From Brachymonas sp049977365 (GTDB lineage: Bacteria > Pseudomonadota > Gammaproteobacteria > Burkholderiales > Burkholderiaceae_C): 64,000 bases of DNA. Numbering within the stretch: the first letter of the stretch is position 1; every line of letters begins with the position of its first letter. The position numbers and the translations under genes were made by a program. The stretch covers positions 124,001 to 188,000 of the forward strand of contig NZ_JBNGEN010000001.1 in NCBI RefSeq assembly GCF_049977365.1, written 5' to 3'. A model generated the notes under the pieces. It did not search any database and was not told the DNA's origin. It saw only the letters and a list, made by a program, of their open reading frames with translations. Positions 18,439 to 26,704 of this stretch are shown here, piece after piece.

Positions 18439-19725
18439 ATGACCACGCACAAAGAAGGCTCGTCCCACAGCAAGACCATGCACTGCTCGTTCTGCGGCAA
18501 GTCCCAGGATGAAGTGCAGAAAATGGTTTCGGGCAGCTACAACGGGCAGTCCGTCTTCATCTGCAACGAATGCATCGAGCAATGCAACGACATCCTCAAG
18601 GAAGATCTCGATCAGGGGAGCAGCGACACCGCTGCGGCCGATGCCTTGCCCACTCCTGCGCAGATCAAGGCCAACCTTGACAACTACGTGATCGGTCAGG
18701 AAGTGGCCAAGCGGACCCTGGCCGTGGCGGTTTACAACCACTACAAGCGTCTGCGTCACAAGGAGCAGCCTGGCAAGGATGATGTCGAGCTCAGCAAGAG
18801 CAACATTCTGCTCATAGGTCCCACTGGATCGGGCAAGACCCTGCTGGCTCAGACCATGGCCCGCATGCTCAATGTGCCCTTCGTGATGGCGGATGCCACC
18901 ACACTCACCGAAGCAGGCTACGTGGGCGAAGATGTCGAGAACATCATCACCAAGCTGCTTCAGAGCTGTGATTACGACATCGAGCGTGCGCAGAAGGGCA
19001 TCGTCTACATCGATGAAATCGACAAGATTTCCCGCAAGTCCGACAACCCTTCCATCACACGCGATGTGTCGGGCGAAGGTGTGCAGCAGGCACTGCTCAA
19101 GCTGATCGAAGGGACCATCGCCAGCATTCCTCCGCAGGGAGGGCGCAAGCACCCCAATCAAGACTTTCTGCAGGTCGATACCACCAATATGCTGTTCATC
19201 TGTGGTGGGGCATTCGCAGGACTCGAAAAAGTGGTGGAGCAGCGTACCGAAGGATCTGGCATCGGTTTCGGTGCCGAGGTGCGTGGCAAGGAAAACCGTA
19301 CACTCAGCGAAATCTTCGACCAGATCGAGCCCGAGGATCTGATCAAGTACGGCCTCATTCCCGAACTCATCGGACGCATGCCGGTGGTGGCGGTGCTCTC
19401 CGAGCTCGATCAGCAAGCCCTGGTGCGCATTCTCACCGAACCCAAGAACGCCCTGGTCAAGCAGTACCAGCGCCTTTTCCAGATGGAAGGGGTTGAGCTG
19501 GAAGTGCAGCCCAAGGCACTTGAGGCCATTGCCAACAAGGCCATGCAGCGCAAGACCGGCGCACGGGGGCTGCGCTCCATCATGGAGCAGGCACTGCTCG
19601 ACACCATGTTCGAGCTGCCCGCGCTCTCCAACGTCGAGAAGGTGGTGCTCGAAGAGGCCACGATTTCCAAGGGAGAGCGTCCCATGCTGGTCTATCGTGT
19701 TCCCGAGCAGGAAAAACAGGCCTGA
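18439..19725 (+). CDS. clpX: ATP-dependent Clp protease ATP-binding subunit ClpX
   Basis: A protein of 428 residues, the family norm. ClpX is the AAA+ unfoldase that recognises, unfolds and threads proteins into ClpP. The N-terminal zinc-binding domain (CSFCGKSQDE, then CNECIEQC) is complete. Walker A is GPTGSGKTLLAQT, Walker B is IVYIDEIDKI, and the IGF-type loop that docks ClpP is seen as GSGIGFGAEV. A terminator follows 128 bp downstream, separating it from lon. Confidence 0.98.
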   Translation: MTTHKEGSSHSKTMHCSFCGKSQDEVQKMVSGSYNGQSVFICNECIEQCNDILKEDLDQGSSDTAAADALPTPAQIKANLDNYVIGQEVAKRTLAVAVYNHYKRLRHKEQPGKDDVELSKSNILLIGPTGSGKTLLAQTMARMLNVPFVMADATTLTEAGYVGEDVENIITKLLQSCDYDIERAQKGIVYIDEIDKISRKSDNPSITRDVSGEGVQQALLKLIEGTIASIPPQGGRKHPNQDFLQVDTTNMLFICGGAFAGLEKVVEQRTEGSGIGFGAEVRGKENRTLSEIFDQIEPEDLIKYGLIPELIGRMPVVAVLSELDQQALVRILTEPKNALVKQYQRLFQMEGVELEVQPKALEAIANKAMQRKTGARGLRSIMEQALLDTMFELPALSNVEKVVLEEATISKGERPMLVYRVPEQEKQA

Positions 19726-19852
19726 TCCACCCGGCGTCTGCCGTACAGTGGGCGGCAAGGTGAAGGAGAGCAGAGTTGCGGCTGCGCTGCAGCTTCCTCC
19801 TCTCGCTCCCTTGCTGACGGCATGAGCTGCTTCTGCCTGTGTTCATTTTCTA

Positions 19853-19886
19853 TCCCGAAGTGCCTGCAGCCGGCCTTCGGGATTTT
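19853..19886 (+). terminator. Rho-independent terminator after clpX
   Basis: TCCCGAAG (19853-19860) pairs with CTTCGGGA (19875-19882), followed by TTTTC. It closes the clpX transcript 128 bp past its stop codon. The rest of the 288-bp clpX-lon interval holds no gene. Confidence 0.75.
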
Positions 19887-19948
19887 CATGCGGAGTTCGC
19901 GGTGACCGCTGCACCTCTGAATTCAGCCACCTTCCCAGGGTGCCCTGC

Positions 19949-19975
19949 TTGAAAAGCCTTCTGCTGCCCTCATAA
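19949..19975 (+). promoter_or_regulatory. Candidate heat-shock (sigma-32-like) promoter of lon
   Basis: TTGAAA (19949-19954) is followed after about 12 bases by CCCTCATAA (19967-19975). This resembles the sigma-32 pattern, which has TTGAAA, 13-14 bases, then CCCCATNT, with one mismatch in the -10 core. lon is a known sigma-32 target in proteobacteria. It lies about 40 bp before the lon start. Confidence 0.5.
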
Positions 19976-20013
19976 ACAAGGCTTGATGCCCAAGATGGAG
20001 AAAAGTGCCTCCC

Positions 20014-22497
20014 ATGTCTGAATTTACCTATCTTCCACCCGAGGCGGTGGATCTGCCCATGCTGCCTCTGCGCGACGTCGTCGTGTTCCCGCACATGGTC
20101 ATTCCTCTGTTCGTCGGCCGTGCCAAAAGCATCGCTGCGCTGGAGGCGGCCATGCAGGCCGGGCGTTCCATTGTGCTCGTGGCGCAGAAAAGTGCAGCCC
20201 AGGACAGCCCGACGACCGAAGACATGTTCGGGACCGGATGCATCGCCTCCATTCTTCAGCTGCTCAAGCTTCCCGATGGAACTGTCAAGGTTCTGGTGGA
20301 AGGCCGTCAGCGTGCGCGTGTGGATGCGATCGTGGAGGGAGATGACTATTTTTCTGCACACATCGAGCCCGCTCCCGTCGAGCAGGAATCCGATCTCACG
20401 GTGCCGGGAGAAACCCAGTCCGAGACGGAGGCACTGCGTCGTGCCCTCATGCAGTCCTTCGAACAGTATGTCAAGCTCAACAAGAAGATTCCCCAGGAAA
20501 TACTCACCTCCATTTCCGGCATTGACGAGGCAGGACGTCTGGCAGACACCATTGCAGCCCATCTGCCGCTGACACTCGACAAAAAGCAGGCCATTCTCGA
20601 TCAGCAGGATGTCAAGACCCGGCTCGACCAGCTGTTCACCCAGCTTGAGCAGGAAGTGGACATTCTCAATGTGGACAAGCGCATCCGCAGCCGTGTCAAG
20701 CGTCAGATGGAGAAGAACCAGCGCGACTTCTATCTCAACGAACAGGTCAAGGCCATCCAGAAGGAGCTCGGTGAAGGCGAGGAGGGGGCCGACATCGAGG
20801 AGCTCGAAAAGAAGATCAAGCAGGCTCGCATGCCCAAGGCAGCTCTTGCCAAGGCCGAGTCCGAACTGCGCAAGCTCAAGCTCATGTCGCCGATGTCGGC
20901 AGAGGCGGGCGTCGTGCGGAACTATCTCGATGTGCTCGTGGATCTTCCCTGGAGCAAGAAGACCAAGGTCAAGAACGATCTGGCCCATGCCGAAGAGATC
21001 CTGAACGCCGATCACTATGGGCTGGAACGCGTCAAGGATCGCATTCTGGAATATCTTGCAGTCCAGCAGCGCGTGGACAAGGTCAAGGCGCCCATTCTCT
21101 GTCTCGTGGGGCCGCCTGGAGTGGGCAAGACCTCTCTGGGGCAGTCCATCGCCAAGGCGACAGGGCGCAAGTATGTCCGCATGGCGCTCGGCGGCATGCG
21201 CGACGAGGCCGAGATCCGTGGGCATCGCCGCACCTACATCGGGGCACTTCCCGGCAAGGTGCTCCAGAATCTCTCCAAGGTAGGTACGCGCAACCCGCTC
21301 TTCCTGCTCGACGAGATCGACAAGCTCGGTGCGGACTTCCGGGGTGACCCTTCCAGTGCACTGCTGGAGGTGCTGGATCCCGAGCAGAACCATGTCTTTG
21401 CCGATCACTATGTCGAGCTTGATTTCGACCTCAGTGATGTGATGTTCGTGGCCACCTCCAATTCCATGAACATTCCTGCTGCGTTGCTCGACCGCATGGA
21501 AGTCATCCGGCTTTCCGGATACACCGAAGACGAAAAGGTCCATATCGCCATCCAGTATTTGCTGCCCAAGCAGATGAAGAACAATGGGGTTCAGGATTCC
21601 GAGCTTGAGGTGACCGAGGCCGCCATCCGTGACATCGTGCGTTTCTACACGCGGGAGGCAGGCGTGCGGTCCCTGGAGCGGGAGCTCTCCCGCATCTGCC
21701 GCAAGGTGGTCAAGGCCGTGCTGCTCAAGCAGTCCAGCGGCAAGGTGGTCGTCACACCGGACAATCTGAACGATCTTCTGGGGGTGAGGCGCTTCACCTA
21801 TGGCCATGCGGAAACGGCCAACCGTGTAGGACAGGTGGTGGGACTGGCCTGGACCGAGACGGGCGGCGATTTGCTGACCATCGAAGTGGCCACCATGCCG
21901 GGCAAGGGGGTCATTCAGCGCACAGGGTCGCTGGGCGACGTGATGAAGGAGTCGGTGGAAGCGGCACGCACTGTGGTGCGCAGCCGTGCGGCCCAGCTGG
22001 GTATCCCGGATGAAGTCTTCGAGAAGCGCGACATTCATATTCATGTGCCCGATGGTGCAACACCCAAGGATGGACCCAGTGCAGGGGCCGCCATGACGAC
22101 GGCCATGGTGTCCGCGCTTACCGGCATCCCGGTGCGCAGCGATGTGGCCATGACCGGTGAGATCACCCTGCGCGGAGAGGTCACCATCATCGGTGGCCTC
22201 AAGGAAAAGCTGTTGGCTGCGCTGCGTGGCGGTATCCGTCAGGTCATCATTCCGGAAGAGAATGTCAAGGATCTGCAGGAAATTCCCGACAACGTCAAGA
22301 CCGGTCTGGAGATCATTCCCGTACGCTGGATTGACCAGGTACTTGGCATTGCGCTGGAACATGTCCCCCAACCCTTGCCTCAAGCGACAGGAGCAGGCCA
22401 CGGAACGGAAGAAGTTCCCGTGGCACAAGCGGCAGACGTGGTCGTCAAGTCCGACAGAGCGACTGCGAGGCCCCGCAAGGGAGCAGTCAAGCACTGA
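20014..22497 (+). CDS. lon: ATP-dependent serine protease Lon
   Basis: A protein of 827 residues. Lon degrades misfolded and short-lived regulatory proteins in the cytoplasm. The N-terminal LAN domain begins LPMLPLRDVVVFPHMVIP. The AAA+ module has Walker A GPPGVGKTSLGQ and Walker B PLFLLDEIDK. The protease domain has the catalytic serine in PKDGPSAGAAM and the lysine in GLKEKLLAALR. ATG 20014 is favoured over the upstream in-frame codon at 20005 because it matches the family N-terminus. The C-terminus carries about 35 extra Ala/Lys/Arg-rich residues. A terminator follows closely. Confidence 0.98.
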   Translation: MSEFTYLPPEAVDLPMLPLRDVVVFPHMVIPLFVGRAKSIAALEAAMQAGRSIVLVAQKSAAQDSPTTEDMFGTGCIASILQLLKLPDGTVKVLVEGRQRARVDAIVEGDDYFSAHIEPAPVEQESDLTVPGETQSETEALRRALMQSFEQYVKLNKKIPQEILTSISGIDEAGRLADTIAAHLPLTLDKKQAILDQQDVKTRLDQLFTQLEQEVDILNVDKRIRSRVKRQMEKNQRDFYLNEQVKAIQKELGEGEEGADIEELEKKIKQARMPKAALAKAESELRKLKLMSPMSAEAGVVRNYLDVLVDLPWSKKTKVKNDLAHAEEILNADHYGLERVKDRILEYLAVQQRVDKVKAPILCLVGPPGVGKTSLGQSIAKATGRKYVRMALGGMRDEAEIRGHRRTYIGALPGKVLQNLSKVGTRNPLFLLDEIDKLGADFRGDPSSALLEVLDPEQNHVFADHYVELDFDLSDVMFVATSNSMNIPAALLDRMEVIRLSGYTEDEKVHIAIQYLLPKQMKNNGVQDSELEVTEAAIRDIVRFYTREAGVRSLERELSRICRKVVKAVLLKQSSGKVVVTPDNLNDLLGVRRFTYGHAETANRVGQVVGLAWTETGGDLLTIEVATMPGKGVIQRTGSLGDVMKESVEAARTVVRSRAAQLGIPDEVFEKRDIHIHVPDGATPKDGPSAGAAMTTAMVSALTGIPVRSDVAMTGEITLRGEVTIIGGLKEKLLAALRGGIRQVIIPEENVKDLQEIPDNVKTGLEIIPVRWIDQVLGIALEHVPQPLPQATGAGHGTEEVPVAQAADVVVKSDRATARPRKGAVKH

Positions 22498-22532
22498 TGT
22501 GATGCCGTAGTAGGGAGACCGAAAGGCCGATC

Positions 22533-22576
22533 ATCCCGGACAGGTGGGCATTCCAGCCGCCTTCCGGGATTTTTTC
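22533..22576 (+). terminator. Terminator after lon
   Basis: ATCCCGGA (22533-22540) pairs with TCCGGGAT (22563-22570), followed by a run of six T including the last base of the stem. The 22-base loop is long. Confidence 0.65.
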
Positions 22577-22602
22577 TGGTCGGTCTTTGGAAAGGGAGTG
22601 AA

Positions 22603-22631
22603 AAAAACAAAGGCCCTCGAATGAGGGCCTT
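22603..22631 (-). terminator. Rho-independent terminator of the tRNA-Gly/tRNA-Cys unit
   Basis: AAGGCCCTC (22610-22618) and GAGGGCCTT (22623-22631) form a 9-bp stem with a GAAT loop. On the minus strand it is followed by a T-rich run (complement of the A-run at 22601-22607). It lies just downstream of tRNA-Cys. Confidence 0.8.
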
Positions 22632-22655
22632 GAGAAGCTTGTGCGAAACAATGGA

Positions 22656-22729
22656 TGGAGGCGCGAGGCGGAGTCGAACCGCCCTTCACGGATTTGCAAT
22701 CCGGTGCATAACCGCTTTGCTATCGCGCC
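22656..22729 (-). tRNA. tRNA-Cys (anticodon GCA)
   Basis: A 74-base tRNA with acceptor GGCGCGA/TCGCGCC, discriminator T (U), encoded CCA and anticodon loop TTGCAAA with GCA in the centre. It is downstream of tRNA-Gly on the same strand and ends at a terminator, so both are probably processed from one transcript. Confidence 0.95.
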
Positions 22730-22805
22730 TTGAACAGGGCTTTGTCGCAGAATCAGCTTCTGCGACAAAAAAGGGAAGCTTTTGTGATGCTTCCCTGAAG
22801 GAATC

Positions 22806-22881
<76 letters not shown>

Positions 22882-23007
22882 GCTGAAGCCGAAAGTATAG
22901 CGGAAAAAATCTGTTTTTCGATTCAGCCAGGCAACAAAATTGTGAGTCGTCAGGACGGGGCAAAGGACAGGAGCTGCACAACTGGCAGGGGCGGCGATAA
23001 TGGCCGC

Positions 23008-23781
23008 ATGGTTACTACACATCACAAGATCATCTTCGGATTCCATGCGGTGGGCGTCCGGCTCAAGACGGCTCCTTCCTCGGTCATTGAGGTCTATATC
23101 GACGCCAGTCGACGCGATGCGCGCATGCGGCAGTTTCTCGAGCGTGCCAAGGAAGCGGAAATCAGGGTGATCGAAGCCGATGGCCTGCGTCTTTCGCGAC
23201 TGAGTGGTGGTCATGGCCATCAGGGCGTGGTGGCACGTGTGCATGATCTGCCTGTGCAGCACTCGCTCGATGATCTGCTCGACACTCTCCAGGAGCCGCC
23301 TCTTCTGCTGGTGCTCGACGGCGTGACGGATCCTCACAATCTTGGAGCCTGCCTGCGGGTGGCGGATGGGGCAGGGGCCCATGCCGTCATTGCCCCCAAG
23401 GACCATGCTGCGGGAATCAATGCCACAGTGGCCAAGGTGGCCAGTGGGGCGGCCGAAACCGTGCCTTATTTCATGGTGACCAATCTGGCACGCACCCTGC
23501 GTGATCTGCAGGAGCGCAACATCTGGATCATAGGCACCAGCGGGGATGCCTCCTCCACGCTCTATGACGTGGATATGCGGCAAGGCACGGCTCTCGTGCT
23601 GGGTGCGGAAGGTCCCGGCATGCGTCAGCTGACGCGCAAGACGTGCGACGAACTGGTGAGCATTCCCATGCTGGGCGCTGTGGAAAGCCTGAATGTGTCC
23701 GTGGCGAGCGGGGTCTGCCTGTATGAGGCGCGTCGTCAGCGCCTGTGTGGCATAAGTGCCGAAGCAGGGCGCACCGAATGA
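23008..23781 (+). CDS. rlmB: 23S rRNA (guanosine-2'-O-)-methyltransferase RlmB
   Basis: A protein of 257 residues. RlmB methylates the 2'-hydroxyl of G2251 in 23S rRNA using S-adenosylmethionine. It belongs to the SpoU/TrmH knotted methyltransferases: an N-terminal substrate-binding domain (FGFHAVGVRL), then motifs DGVTDPHNLGACLR, VLGAEGPGMRQLT and SLNVSVASGVCLYE that form the trefoil knot. ATG 23008 was chosen because the frame upstream runs through the tRNA-Gly region. It is divergent from the tRNA pair. Confidence 0.93.
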   Translation: MVTTHHKIIFGFHAVGVRLKTAPSSVIEVYIDASRRDARMRQFLERAKEAEIRVIEADGLRLSRLSGGHGHQGVVARVHDLPVQHSLDDLLDTLQEPPLLLVLDGVTDPHNLGACLRVADGAGAHAVIAPKDHAAGINATVAKVASGAAETVPYFMVTNLARTLRDLQERNIWIIGTSGDASSTLYDVDMRQGTALVLGAEGPGMRQLTRKTCDELVSIPMLGAVESLNVSVASGVCLYEARRQRLCGISAEAGRTE

Positions 23782-23800
23782 TGCATCGATCATGGGATGC

Positions 23801-23829
23801 TTGGCAATTTTTGATGAATGCCGCATAAT
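23801..23829 (+). promoter_or_regulatory. Sigma-70-type promoter for the DEAD-box helicase gene
   Basis: TTGGCA (23801-23806), a 17-base spacer, then CATAAT (23824-23829). Transcription would start near 23836 and leave a leader of about 150-210 bases. Confidence 0.65.
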
Positions 23830-23848
23830 AAGCGTCCCATGTCCAGAC

Positions 23849-24008
23849 GCTGCGCTGACATGATTTGGCGCAGCATCACCTTGCGGTGAATGTATCGGGC
23901 ATTCGCGTACATCTTCCCTCTTTCCTGTCCCACGCCGTGGGAGCCCGCAACCTCTGTTGCGGTGAAAAATCGTCAGAAGGTGGATGCACATTTCCTCCTT
24001 CCTTCTGA
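23849..24008 (+). promoter_or_regulatory. Structured 5' leader of the DEAD-box RNA helicase gene
   Basis: Four inverted repeats lie in a row between the promoter and the coding region: GCTGCGC/GCGCAGC (23849-23874), CACC/GGTG (23878-23889), CCGCAA/TTGCGG (23945-23962) and TCAGAAGG/CCTTCTGA (23973-24008). The last one encloses a possible upstream start codon at 23984. A long folded leader before an RNA helicase gene suggests autoregulation, as known for other cold-shock helicase genes. Confidence 0.5.
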
Positions 24009-24046
24009 TGACGCGCCAGGCGCCAAGCTTGGCGTGCGTGTTTTTC

Positions 24047-25849
24047 ATGATTCCTTCTTTTTCCAATGACGCTGCACAGCTGCAGCCCGGCATGACTTCG
24101 CCTGCCGATGAGGCACAGGTGCCTTCGACAGACGCTTCTGTGTTGCCTTCCACCGACGAGGTGGAGGCATCTTCTCCGGCAGCGACCGAACAGTCCGGTA
24201 CCGAACAGCCCTCGCAGGCTGCCGAGGTGGCGCCGAACGGTTTTGCACTGCTGCATCTTGCAGAGCCGCTGGTGCAGGCCTGCATCGATCTGGGCTATAC
24301 CGAACCGACTCCCGTACAGGCGCGCGCCATTCCCATGGCATTGGCCACAGAGGCTGATTCCGAAGAATCGGCGCCGGGGTTCGTGGATCTGATGGTGTCC
24401 AGCCAGACTGGCAGTGGCAAGACTGCTGCCTTCCTGCTTCCCGTGCTGCATACCCTGCTTGCGCAGCGCGAAGCAGCTGCCGAGGCAGAGCGTCTTGAGT
24501 GGCAGCGCAAGATCGATGAGGCCGAAGCGCAGGGTGAACCTGCGCCGCGTCGTCCCCGTCGTCGCAATCCCACCGATCGCCGCCATTTCCGTGCAGCCGA
24601 GCCTGGTGCTCTGGTGCTGTGTCCCACGCGTGAACTGGCGCAGCAGGTGGCGCATGACGCCATCGACCTGGTTCGCCACTGCAAGGGACTGCGCATTGCC
24701 CATGTGGTGGGTGGCATGCCCTACGCCATGCAGATTGCGCGCCTGCAGAACGCCGATCTCGTGGTGGCGACCCCTGGGCGCCTGCTGGACCTGCAGCGCA
24801 GCATGCAGATCAAGCTCGACAAGGTACAGTTTCTGGTGGTCGACGAAGCCGACCGGATGCTGGATCTGGGCTTTGCGGAGGATCTGGCAGAGATCCATGC
24901 CCTTACGGCCAACCGGCGCCAGACGATGATGTTCAGCGCGACCTTTGCGCCCCGCATTCAGCAGCTGGCTGCCCGCGTCATGCGGGATCCACAGCGCATC
25001 CAGATCGATTCACCTCAGGATCGCCACAGCCAGATCACCCAGCGGCTTTACTGGGCCGACAATTTCGCGCACAAGCGTGCCATGCTGGACCACTGGCTGC
25101 GTGATCCTTCGATCGATCAGGCGATTGTATTTGCCAGCACCCAGATCGAGTGCGATGGTCTGGCCGAGGATCTGCAGCAGGCAGGCTTTGCCGCCGTCGC
25201 ACTGCACGGTGCCCTGAGTCAGGGTCTGCGCAATCGGCGTCTCATGGCGCTGCGTCAGGGGCAGGTGCAGTTTCTTGTGGCAACCGATGTGGCGGCGCGC
25301 GGAATCGACGTACCGACCATTTCGCACGTCTTCAATTTCGGCCTGCCGATGAAGGCAGAGGACTATACGCACCGCATCGGTCGTACAGGGCGCGCGGGAC
25401 GTTCGGGTCTGGCCATCACGTTTGCGGAATTCCGTGACCGCAATCGCGTCTGGGACATCGAGGATTACACGCGCCAGCCCTTGATGACCGCAGTGGTTCC
25501 GGGCATGGAGCCTGAGCAGCGTACTCCCACGCGGCATCCGCCGCGCGGCAAGGGAGGACGTGGTGCCGGTACTGGCGATGGCCGGGGCGGTCGTGGCAAG
25601 GGCGGACAGGGTGCCTGGGGTGGTGGTGCCAATCGCCGCAAGGGCTTTGGAGGAGGGCGCGTTGGCGGCTTCGGCGAATTTGGCGAGAGCGGACATCCGG
25701 CGCCGACCGGGCGTCGGGAGCCTCGCCATGCACCTGCGCCTTCGCGTGATGGGGGATTCCGTGCCGAGCGTGGAAACGTACGCTCGGGGCAGGGACGTCC
25801 TGATGGCATGTCCGGCGCACGCAGTGGACGTCGGCATCCTGCCAATTAA
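24047..25849 (+). CDS. rhlE: DEAD-box ATP-dependent RNA helicase (RhlE-like)
   Basis: A protein of 600 residues from ATG 24047; ATG 23984 and ATG 24092 are in frame and none has a convincing ribosome site. DEAD-box helicases unwind RNA during ribosome assembly and mRNA decay. All core motifs are present: TPVQARAIP, SQTGSGKTAAF, CPTRELAQQ, VVDEADRMLD, SAT and HRIGRTGRAGR. Two features are unusual. A charged insertion of about 45 residues lies between motifs I and Ia. The C-terminal tail of about 110 residues is rich in Gly and Arg (RG repeats), fitting RNA binding or self-assembly. The N-terminus is Ser/Thr/Glu-rich. The family call is firm; the RhlE subtype is likely. A terminator follows. 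Confidence 0.85.
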   Translation: MIPSFSNDAAQLQPGMTSPADEAQVPSTDASVLPSTDEVEASSPAATEQSGTEQPSQAAEVAPNGFALLHLAEPLVQACIDLGYTEPTPVQARAIPMALATEADSEESAPGFVDLMVSSQTGSGKTAAFLLPVLHTLLAQREAAAEAERLEWQRKIDEAEAQGEPAPRRPRRRNPTDRRHFRAAEPGALVLCPTRELAQQVAHDAIDLVRHCKGLRIAHVVGGMPYAMQIARLQNADLVVATPGRLLDLQRSMQIKLDKVQFLVVDEADRMLDLGFAEDLAEIHALTANRRQTMMFSATFAPRIQQLAARVMRDPQRIQIDSPQDRHSQITQRLYWADNFAHKRAMLDHWLRDPSIDQAIVFASTQIECDGLAEDLQQAGFAAVALHGALSQGLRNRRLMALRQGQVQFLVATDVAARGIDVPTISHVFNFGLPMKAEDYTHRIGRTGRAGRSGLAITFAEFRDRNRVWDIEDYTRQPLMTAVVPGMEPEQRTPTRHPPRGKGGRGAGTGDGRGGRGKGGQGAWGGGANRRKGFGGGRVGGFGEFGESGHPAPTGRREPRHAPAPSRDGGFRAERGNVRSGQGRPDGMSGARSGRRHPAN

Positions 25850-25883
25850 GCGCCGCGCAGCCTGAATCGATGTCTGCAGAATG

Positions 25884-25922
25884 AATGCCCCGCAAGGCCT
25901 CCTGGCTTGGTGGGGCATTTGT
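25884..25922 (+). terminator. Terminator after the DEAD-box helicase gene
   Basis: AATGCCCC (25884-25891) pairs with GGGGCATT (25912-25919), with an inner CAAG/CTTG stem, followed by a short T stretch. It separates the helicase gene from rplS. Confidence 0.65.
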
Positions 25923-25961
25923 CCATCAGGGGCCTATGACGGTCCTAAGTGCTTGAACTGC

Positions 25962-25991
25962 TTGCATAAAGCAAAAGAATCATCTTATAAT
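25962..25991 (+). promoter_or_regulatory. Promoter of rplS
   Basis: TTGCAT (25962-25967), an 18-base spacer, then a perfect TATAAT (25986-25991). It is followed by a leader of about 145 bases that includes a GATGCA/TGCATC hairpin near 26032-26050. Confidence 0.7.
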
Positions 25992-26141
25992 CAACGGTTC
26001 TGATCCTCTGTTAGCCGCCTCGCTGGGCTCTTGATGCATGCAGTGCATCGGCCAGCAGCAGCGTGTTTCCGTGTGTGGGAACATTGTGAAGAGGCCTTTT
26101 GTGCAGCTTGAATACGATCGGAAATTCTGAGGAAATTCCCC

Positions 26142-26522
26142 ATGAATCTCATCCAGACCCTGGAACAAGAAGAAATCGAACGCCTTGGCAAGACCATCCC
26201 TGCATTCGCTCCTGGCGACACGGTGATTGTCAATGTGAACGTGGTTGAAGGCACCCGCAAGCGCGTGCAGGCTTATGAAGGCGTCGTGATCGCCAAGCGT
26301 AACCGTGGCATCAACAGCGGCTTCACCGTGCGCAAGATTTCCAGCGGCGAAGGCGTGGAGCGTACGTTCCAGACCTACAGCCCGCTGATTGCCAGCATCG
26401 AAGTCAAGCGCCGCGGCGACGTGCGTCGTGCCAAGCTGTACTACCTGCGTGGTCGCAGCGGCAAGTCTGCCCGCATCAAGGAAAAGCTGCCTTCCCGCGT
26501 CAAGGAAGTCGCTGCTCAGTAA
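26142..26522 (+). CDS. rplS: 50S ribosomal protein L19
   Basis: A protein of 126 residues, full length. L19 lies at the 30S-50S interface of the large subunit. FAPGDTVIVNV, RVQAYEGVVIAKRNRG and VERTFQTYSP are typical, and the Lys/Arg-rich C-terminus is intact. In most bacteria rplS is the last gene of rpsP-rimM-trmD-rplS; here the upstream gene is the DEAD-box helicase and rplS has its own promoter and terminators on both sides. The downstream order nudL-rsgA-M48-orn is the usual one for Burkholderiales. Confidence 0.98.
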   Translation: MNLIQTLEQEEIERLGKTIPAFAPGDTVIVNVNVVEGTRKRVQAYEGVVIAKRNRGINSGFTVRKISSGEGVERTFQTYSPLIASIEVKRRGDVRRAKLYYLRGRSGKSARIKEKLPSRVKEVAAQ

Positions 26523-26569
26523 GGCAGATTGCTTCGACGCAGGTCCGGCAGCTCTGCTGCGGGACCTCG

Positions 26570-26619
26570 GCATGAAAAAAGCCGTTTCCATCTCTGTGAT
26601 GGAGCGGCTTTTTTCATGC
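26570..26619 (+). terminator. Terminator after rplS
   Basis: GCATGAAAAAAGCCG (26570-26584) pairs with CGGCTTTTTTCATGC (26605-26619), a 15-bp perfect stem with a T-run in its right arm. It can work in both directions. Confidence 0.85.
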
Positions 26620-26704
26620 CTGACGCCTGACTGCAGTGTGCTCGAAATCGAATGTGGATAATCAAGGCGTATCTGCCCGGTGATTTGTCCATTCAGAGAT
26701 CGCG

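Noticed and set aside
19843..22494. Minus-strand open frame of 883 codons opposite lon
   Set aside because: Shadow of lon; no ribosome site, no domain, His/Leu/Gly-rich composition typical of antisense reading.
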